The position numbers were made by a program, and so were the translations under genes. DNA of 64,000 nucleotides, taken from Antedon mediterranea. Taxonomy: Eukaryota > Echinodermata > Crinoidea > Comatulida > Antedonidae. The notes under the pieces are model-generated. The model saw only the letters and a program-made list of their open reading frames with translations, was not told where the DNA came from and did not search any database. Below are positions 59,601 to 64,000 of this stretch, in pieces. Every line of letters starts with the position of its first letter. The first letter of the stretch is position 1. The DNA is taken from the NCBI RefSeq assembly GCF_964355755.1, contig NC_092678.1:23542365-23606364 (forward strand). Direction: 5' to 3'.

Positions 59601-59719
59601 CCCATACTTAAGTAATGTTATACTTACCACCACGTCGCATCCAGACTTTGTGAAGTGTGGCTTTGAGGGAAAAGTAAGATAATAAATATCCACAGAAACT
59701 GGGCCAGCTCAGATGCCAT
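47186..59719 (-). CDS. WNT5: Wnt5 secreted signalling protein, complete
   Basis: Wnt5 is a secreted lipid-modified ligand best known for non-canonical, planar-polarity and calcium signalling through Frizzled and Ror/Ryk receptors. Four exons (59628-59719, 53930-54198, 51030-51322, 47186-47644) total 1113 nt, 370 residues plus stop, against 380 in human Wnt5a. Seen in order: a hydrophobic signal [128 protein letters not shown] with lipidated Ser234, [25 protein letters not shown] and CCGRGYNSY. The HLYxDHM, CSRAxRP and WLWGGCGDN motifs are diagnostic of Wnt5. It lies in tandem with Wnt7, same strand. Confidence 0.97.
47776..47920 (-). pseudogene. Decayed tandem copies of the start of Wnt5 exon 4
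   Basis: TCCGTGACATTACACTGGAT and GTCAGTCTTTGCGTGAAAAA repeat plus-strand exon 4 sequence 47605-47650, which reads TCCGTGACATTTACACTGG and GTCAGTCTTTGCG. The flanking ATTAGACTACAATGAT also recurs at 47897 with GATCCAGAC. A missing T in the T-rich part breaks the frame, and sequence around the splice acceptor is lost. They lie inside Wnt5 intron 3. Confidence 0.85.
49927..50375. repeat. Tandem array built from MITE family B ends
   Basis: About five copies of a 90-110 bp unit: TTGCTTACGCCCTTGCGTTA, CGTCCTAGTGGGAACCCAGC, TTTAGTGTGTAAATGCAGGC and TCAGTGTGAACATAGCTTT. The first half is the right end of family B. The second half resembles the end of another foldback element. The 160-codon open frame here is a repeat artefact. 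Confidence 0.85.
50709..50785 (+). repeat. Dispersed repeat H, copy 1
   Basis: TTAGTAAAAAGATAAATATT, TTGGCATATATGGCGTTTCA and TACGTATTTCAGA recur at 51358-51480 (same strand) and 54915-55032 (opposite strand), all within Wnt5 introns. Confidence 0.75.
51030..51322 (-). CDS. WNT5: Wnt5 exon 3
   Basis: Follows CTTTCTACAG. It encodes [60 protein letters not shown] and [11 protein letters not shown], ending AGG|GTAAGG in phase 0. Confidence 0.96.
51323..53929. other. Wnt5 intron 2 (2.6 kb)
   Basis: AT-rich, with repeat H and a poly-C run at 52764-52780. No exon is recognised. Confidence 0.65.
51358..51480 (+). repeat. Dispersed repeat H, copy 2
   Basis: TATGTTCCAGACGGAGTTTT, TTAGTAAAAAGATAAATATT and CATATGGCGTTTCATACGTA with a 20-bp insertion before TATTTCAG. 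It is the longest left end of the three copies. Confidence 0.78.
53930..54198 (-). CDS. WNT5: Wnt5 exon 2
   Basis: Follows TTTTCTATAG. It encodes [54 protein letters not shown] and VFGRVMTI, ending in phase 1 at ATTG|GTGAGC. Confidence 0.95.
54269..54453. mobile_element. MITE family B, copy in Wnt5 intron 1
   Basis: TTAAGCGTGGTTGCCACTAG at the left, TAGTGGGAACCAAGCTTTAG at the right, with the same inside as the 15.8 kb copy at very high identity. It starts 71 bp upstream of the Wnt5 exon 2 acceptor. Confidence 0.9.
54915..55032 (-). repeat. Dispersed repeat H, copy 3 (inverted)
   Basis: ATGTATGAAACGCCATACAG, AAATATTTATCTTTTTACAA and AAACTCCGTCTGGAACCCAG are the reverse complement of the other two copies. 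Confidence 0.75.
57798..58165. repeat. Diverged tandem duplication, about 185 bp
   Basis: TTTGCAACTGGTTCCTCAAT, AACTTTATTTGATCAACTGA and TAGGCCTTGTTATTC recur as TTTGCAACTGATTCCGCAAT, AACTTTATTTGATCAATTGA and TAGGCCTTGTTACAG in the same order. Confidence 0.82.
59628..59719 (-). CDS. WNT5: Wnt5 exon 1 (signal peptide)
   Basis: ATG at 59719-59717 opens [20 protein letters not shown], a clear signal peptide, and ends ACGTGGTG|GTAAGT in phase 2. The join makes ATWWALG, matching the vertebrate SWWSLG just after the signal. The intron is 5.4 kb. Confidence 0.88.
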
Positions 59720-60357
59720 ATTTTTTTTTATAATTCTTCCTTTCAATAATCCTTCGAATGTCAATAATCTTATGACGATTGCATTTGTATAAATCCTCGT
59801 TAGTAACTACTTCGTCGCCGTGATAATCCCACAACACGTCCAATGACAATTCCTGTCCCCCAGTTCCGTTTGGTTACTGCTGCCGCTGCACACTCTGAAA
59901 GATTAATGACGTCATAATTAGTCTCCGTCCAGAGGTGGTTTACGTCAATAAACATGTCGCAAACATAGGTGGCGTTCTGATGATTTGTGTAGTACCTGCG
60001 TGTTAATGGGTATTTGGTATCGGTGTTGTAAGTTGATTGGATACTGTATTAAATTTAACTTTCATCAAATAATTTTGACTTAACATCAATATACAATATA
60101 TACGTTCGGCAAATACATTTAACTAAATTGCAAACAAAACAAACATGATCGTCTGTGCCAGTAATTTGTGTCTCTTTAAAAATTCTTCAAAGTTATAAAC
60201 TAAATTTATTTGACTGCTTTTTAAACTGTGAATATAAATAAGATTATCCCCGGACGCCGAAAGAGTAGTATTTTCCGAAAATGTGGCATCTCTCTTTCTA
60301 GCTGTACGTTTACTTTATGTCAACTTTTTGATTTAGTATTTCTTTTATTTCATAAGA

Positions 60358-60492
60358 GAGAGGGCAAGCCAGTAGGCCTACCTTTGGATCCGATATAGAT
60401 ACTATACTGTTTTAGGTTTTTCCTTAATAGTATTTCCTATGAGAGGACAGCCAGTAGGCCTACCTCCTTTGGATCCGATATGGATACTATAA
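60358..60492. repeat. Direct repeat, about 55 bp
   Basis: GCCAGTAGGCCTACCTTTGG with ATCCGATATAGATACTATA recurs 67 bp later as GCCAGTAGGCCTACCTCC with TTTGGATCCGATATGGATAC. Confidence 0.8.
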
Positions 60493-61912
60493 TGTTTGTT
60501 CCACGCTGGAACTACTACGAGACCTATAAAATACAAAATCAACATTTTTCTTAAGTTATCATGCAATATGTTTTTGTTTATCGTACTATGACCTAACTCC
60601 CTTTAGATAAGATGGTGTATGTGGGTCAATGAATCAATATTAATTTTCAGTATCAGTTAGGCCTATCAATGTGCTATTTATTTATCTTTTTGATAAATTA
60701 TGGCACGATCATTTACATTTGTATACGTTGAATTGTGTTTATATATTTTATGTTGTTTAAGAAAATAAAAATTGGATAGGGAGAAGCTGAGAGGGATACG
60801 CACCACCACAAGCCCCTCATGATACCGTTTCGTCTGCATTTCTGCCCAAAAGATTTACTTTAATCTCACCATCTGTGACGTAATACAATTACAGTGACGT
60901 TTGGAAGGGGGATGGGGGGGGGGAGGCAAAGGGGTTTAACTTGCATAACTTGTAACTCTTTTAATCCACGTATTTGCTGTATTGTTAGGCCTACGCAGGC
61001 ATACGTCATCGTTATAAATTTAACAAAGTTTTAACCAAGTATTTTAATTGGCATTGATATATGTATTTTACAATTAAATTTTCTGATGTTGACCGCACGT
61101 ACATATATATTAACCTTTGAACTTTTCCCTGGTGACGATTCATTTTATAGCTGTCATAGGTGTGATAAAACATTTAAAACCTATCATGTTTGTATTTTCC
61201 AGGGAAATTCTGTACCGTCGATGTACGAAAAATAAGTTCGAATGAATGCTGCCCTCAATGTCGGAAATGTTGAAACTCCCACACGTTGTATTGCGGTAAG
61301 TTATGACGATGAAAGATTGTACTTTTTAGATTTTCGGCCAAAAAATATATACTTGTTAAGCGTCAACCTCTGAATAAATAAAAAAAAAACACTATAGTCT
61401 TATTTGTATTACCATTTTTACATAAACTGATACCAACATGTAGCCTACAAATGAATGATACAAACATTTTCAACTTCAAGAAAACCATTTAGCTTAATGC
61501 AATGAAATTGAATTTTTAGTTGTGTTTTTTGGTCATTTAAAAAAGGTTAAATTAAAAAAACAGAGGCGGCTCGAAAATCAAGAGAGGGAGGTGACGTTTA
61601 ATTTAAGTATATATTTTTTGGTCTTATCTTGGTTGCAGTATTTGTAATATGTTCTTTTAAATGTTTTTACCACACCGTTTACCTTAAACGGATAGCGTTT
61701 AGGTGTCACGCGTATAAGTCTTCGTCTATAGTTTACATCCACGGGCCTGGAAGCACTGTAGGCTTACTGTCATTTGACCGTACTTTGACTAAAAAAATCC
61801 CACGAGATGTTCCGCACTCTGCACTCAGTGCTGTAGGCCTAATTTGTTATTTCACTAATTATACAGATTCCTCTCACGCAACGATTTAGACGTCGGGTTA
61901 TGATAAGTCGAC

Positions 61913-62032
61913 GTAATCAAAGCGTAAGGAGTACCGGTACGTTGGGCATGGGCTTGGTTGACCAATCACAAGCAAACATTCGGATAATGCATCGCTGTGA
62001 TTGGTTAAATTGCTTACGTCGCGCTTATCTCG
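61913..62032. mobile_element. MITE family B relative, diverged
   Basis: AATCAAAGCGTAAGGAGTAC, GTTGACCAATCACAAGC and TGTGATTGGTTAAATTGCTT form a B-type hairpin that abuts the complete copy at 62033. Confidence 0.55.
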
Positions 62033-62202
62033 GAGCTTGGTTCCCACTAGAACGTAACGCAAGGACGTAAACGCAACGCAAGCGTTTTAACCAATGACAA
62101 GCGAAGTTATAGACAGTTAGCAATCACAAGCAAATAAGCCATCGCTTGTGATTGGTCAATTCACTTGCGTTGCGTTGCGTCGCTAGTGGGAACCACGCTT
62201 TA
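62033..62202. mobile_element. MITE family B, copy upstream of Wnt5
   Basis: AGCTTGGTTCCCACTAGAAC at the left and CGCTAGTGGGAACCACGCTT at the right, with the standard inside. It is almost identical to the 26.7 kb copy. Confidence 0.88.
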
Positions 62203-64000
62203 CGTCCTAATCACCAACTTTACGGTATCAGATTACGTAATATGTGCGTTTAATAGTTAAGTGTTCACACAATACAGGAACCATGATTTCGTAATTCACG
62301 ACTAAATAGCATTGGCCTACTACATGGTCTGGAAGTAATCTTGTAAGGGCTTATCTTTCACCGGCATGAGGCTTGTTGGCTGACCCCTAACTTTACTTCT
62401 GACTGTTGCCCTCGAGTAAATTTTCCACATTCTGTGGACTCGAAAGTTTGTTAGAATCTTGATGATCCAGGAGGAAAATGAAAGAAATCTTAAGGTTGAT
62501 TTATTAGATTATTTTAGTCAATCGTACGGTTATTATGGAAGAAGAAAACACGGAAAGAAAGAGCATAACTGTGGAACATTGGCCCATAGTGAAGGAATTT
62601 CACGAACCTGAGAACATGGATGCATTAGTCCTAAACACTGGTGATCAAACAGAATGAGTACCGTTTATTTGAAAGAGCGTTATAAAAGTTTGAAGATATG
62701 TTTTCTATCTAATTAAAAAAAAACAAAAAACAAAAATCAAATTTTAAAAATAAACCGTAATTTAATACGCCCACTCAATCCTGAATCAGCATGACATTAT
62801 ATCTTTGATTTGTAAGATTAATAAAAAGCTAGAAAGACATATTTTGGGGAGAAAAGATTGACTTAACGATGTCTTTGTTTATCAGAGAATGGCTGCTGCC
62901 CGGGAAGCACCCGTGTGACTCACAACCTCCCGGTATAGTATGCGTGGTGGTTAGTTGATAGCCTTTACCTACTCCACTAACCTTAAAACGCATCACCACC
63001 CACAACCTCTAACGAATTATATAACTTCCGTATCCAAACCCAGACACTGTTGTCAATCAGAATTAAGATAAATTAATAAATTGGCAATACTCCCCGACCT
63101 GTGAAACCGATCTAGTCGGTAATAAAAATGGCCTTTGACAAAAAATGAAACAAATTGTAAACGCCTAGAACATGGAGTACATACGGCTAATACAGTGTTT
63201 GATAATAATAATATCATTCTTGCAGAGTTTTAAAGATATAAGAGGAAACTTAAAATTTATATATTTAAAAAAGACAATACACAAACATAATAAAATTGTT
63301 TATTTATCAAAATGATTATGTTTTGAAATGAAATAAAGGTGAGTGAACCTCACAAAAGAGAAAAAAAATCTCATTCAAACGTGGTTTAATTAGGAAGATA
63401 AAAAGAAGATTTTAGCACATAACTGTAAAAGTCGAAATATTTCGTAACCCGGTGATTACGTATAGGCCTACACCATTTGAAAAAAAACAAAATTTAAGTG
63501 AACCAAATTTTACGACTGAGTCACTTAGGTCCAAAATATAATTTTTTAAAAGAGCAAAGGCGCTCATTGCTTTATGTTGTGGTTAAATGTGTCATAAAAA
63601 CTCAGCTAAAATTCTTCTGTCAGTGTCTACCTAAGAACAACGCTAGCATAGATCTGAAGTGTGTGGTAAGCCGCGGAAACGTAGTAGTAGCTTGTTCCAA
63701 ATCAATATTTTAAGGCAAGAAGGGGAACCCAGATCAATAAACAGACACGCGCCATATTGAATATGATATCCCATCTAATCTACATCATCCAGTTGGCATT
63801 AAATTAATGAAATAATTTTAAAAAGCAATATTGCATGGTATGAGACGCTTATTTAAAGAGTACATACCACCGGTACACACATTGAAGTGTTCAACGCCGG
63901 GCGGCGCGTACGTTCAAACGCGCGCGATCGACACTGACAAAAATGTGTGAAACTCGAGCGGTTGAATTTGTGTAGGCCGCGCCTACAAGAAGTCTTCAAG

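Larger units (their letters stand above)
54454..59627. other. Wnt5 intron 1, main part (5.2 kb)
   Basis: AT-rich DNA with repeat H and a diverged duplication at 57.8-58.2 kb. One frame at 56289 contains [11 protein letters not shown], faintly like a reverse transcriptase motif, but nothing around it supports that. Confidence 0.6.
59720..64000. other. Upstream flank of Wnt5
   Basis: It probably contains the Wnt5 5' untranslated region and promoter near 59.72-60.0 kb, but no TATA box or clear start site is seen. Beyond that are MITEs at 61.9-62.2 kb, a G-rich run near 60.91 kb and a direct repeat at 60.37-60.49 kb. The open frames at 61629-61889 and 63498-63713 have no recognisable features. 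Confidence 0.5.

Overview
The window is AT-rich animal DNA with spliced genes bounded by canonical GT-AG introns, and it holds no prokaryotic features. The gene content (fibulin, HSD17B10, ataxin-10, Wnt7, Wnt5), short introns and dense small inverted-repeat elements suggest a marine invertebrate deuterostome. I favour an echinoderm, perhaps a crinoid, but the sequence alone does not settle the species.

Layout. (1) 1-5227, + strand: the 3' end of a fibulin-1-like extracellular matrix gene, with calcium-binding EGF exons followed by two alternative C-terminal exon sets. (2) 6746-8767, - strand: a complete five-exon HSD17B10 gene for a mitochondrial short-chain dehydrogenase, predicted 260 aa. 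(3) 9105-26519, + strand: a complete nine-exon ataxin-10 gene, predicted 476 aa. Its start codon lies 337 bp from that of HSD17B10, so the two probably share a bidirectional promoter. (4) 28057-33283, - strand: a complete four-exon Wnt7 gene, 346 aa. (5) 47186-59719, - strand: a complete four-exon Wnt5 gene, 370 aa, in tandem with Wnt7. Beyond 59.7 kb I see upstream Wnt5 DNA and repeats but no recognisable gene. All four complete genes close in frame across every splice junction.

The order and orientation fibulin(+), ataxin-10(+), Wnt7(-) is the same as I recall for FBLN1, ATXN10 and WNT7B on human 22q13. The window therefore looks like a very old conserved neighbourhood, here with Wnt5 still attached.

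The rest is mobile and repetitive DNA. There are at least two multi-copy MITE families with TTA-like target sites, several single foldback elements, a tRNA-derived SINE with three copies, two 3' ends of LINE open reading frames, and about ten minisatellites. Two decayed local duplications copied pieces of real exons: the Wnt5 exon carrying the lipidation motif, and the last exon of ataxin-10. No wholly new biological system is evident. The most interesting points are the gene neighbourhood, the exon duplications, the divergent promoter and the CRE-like array downstream of Wnt5.
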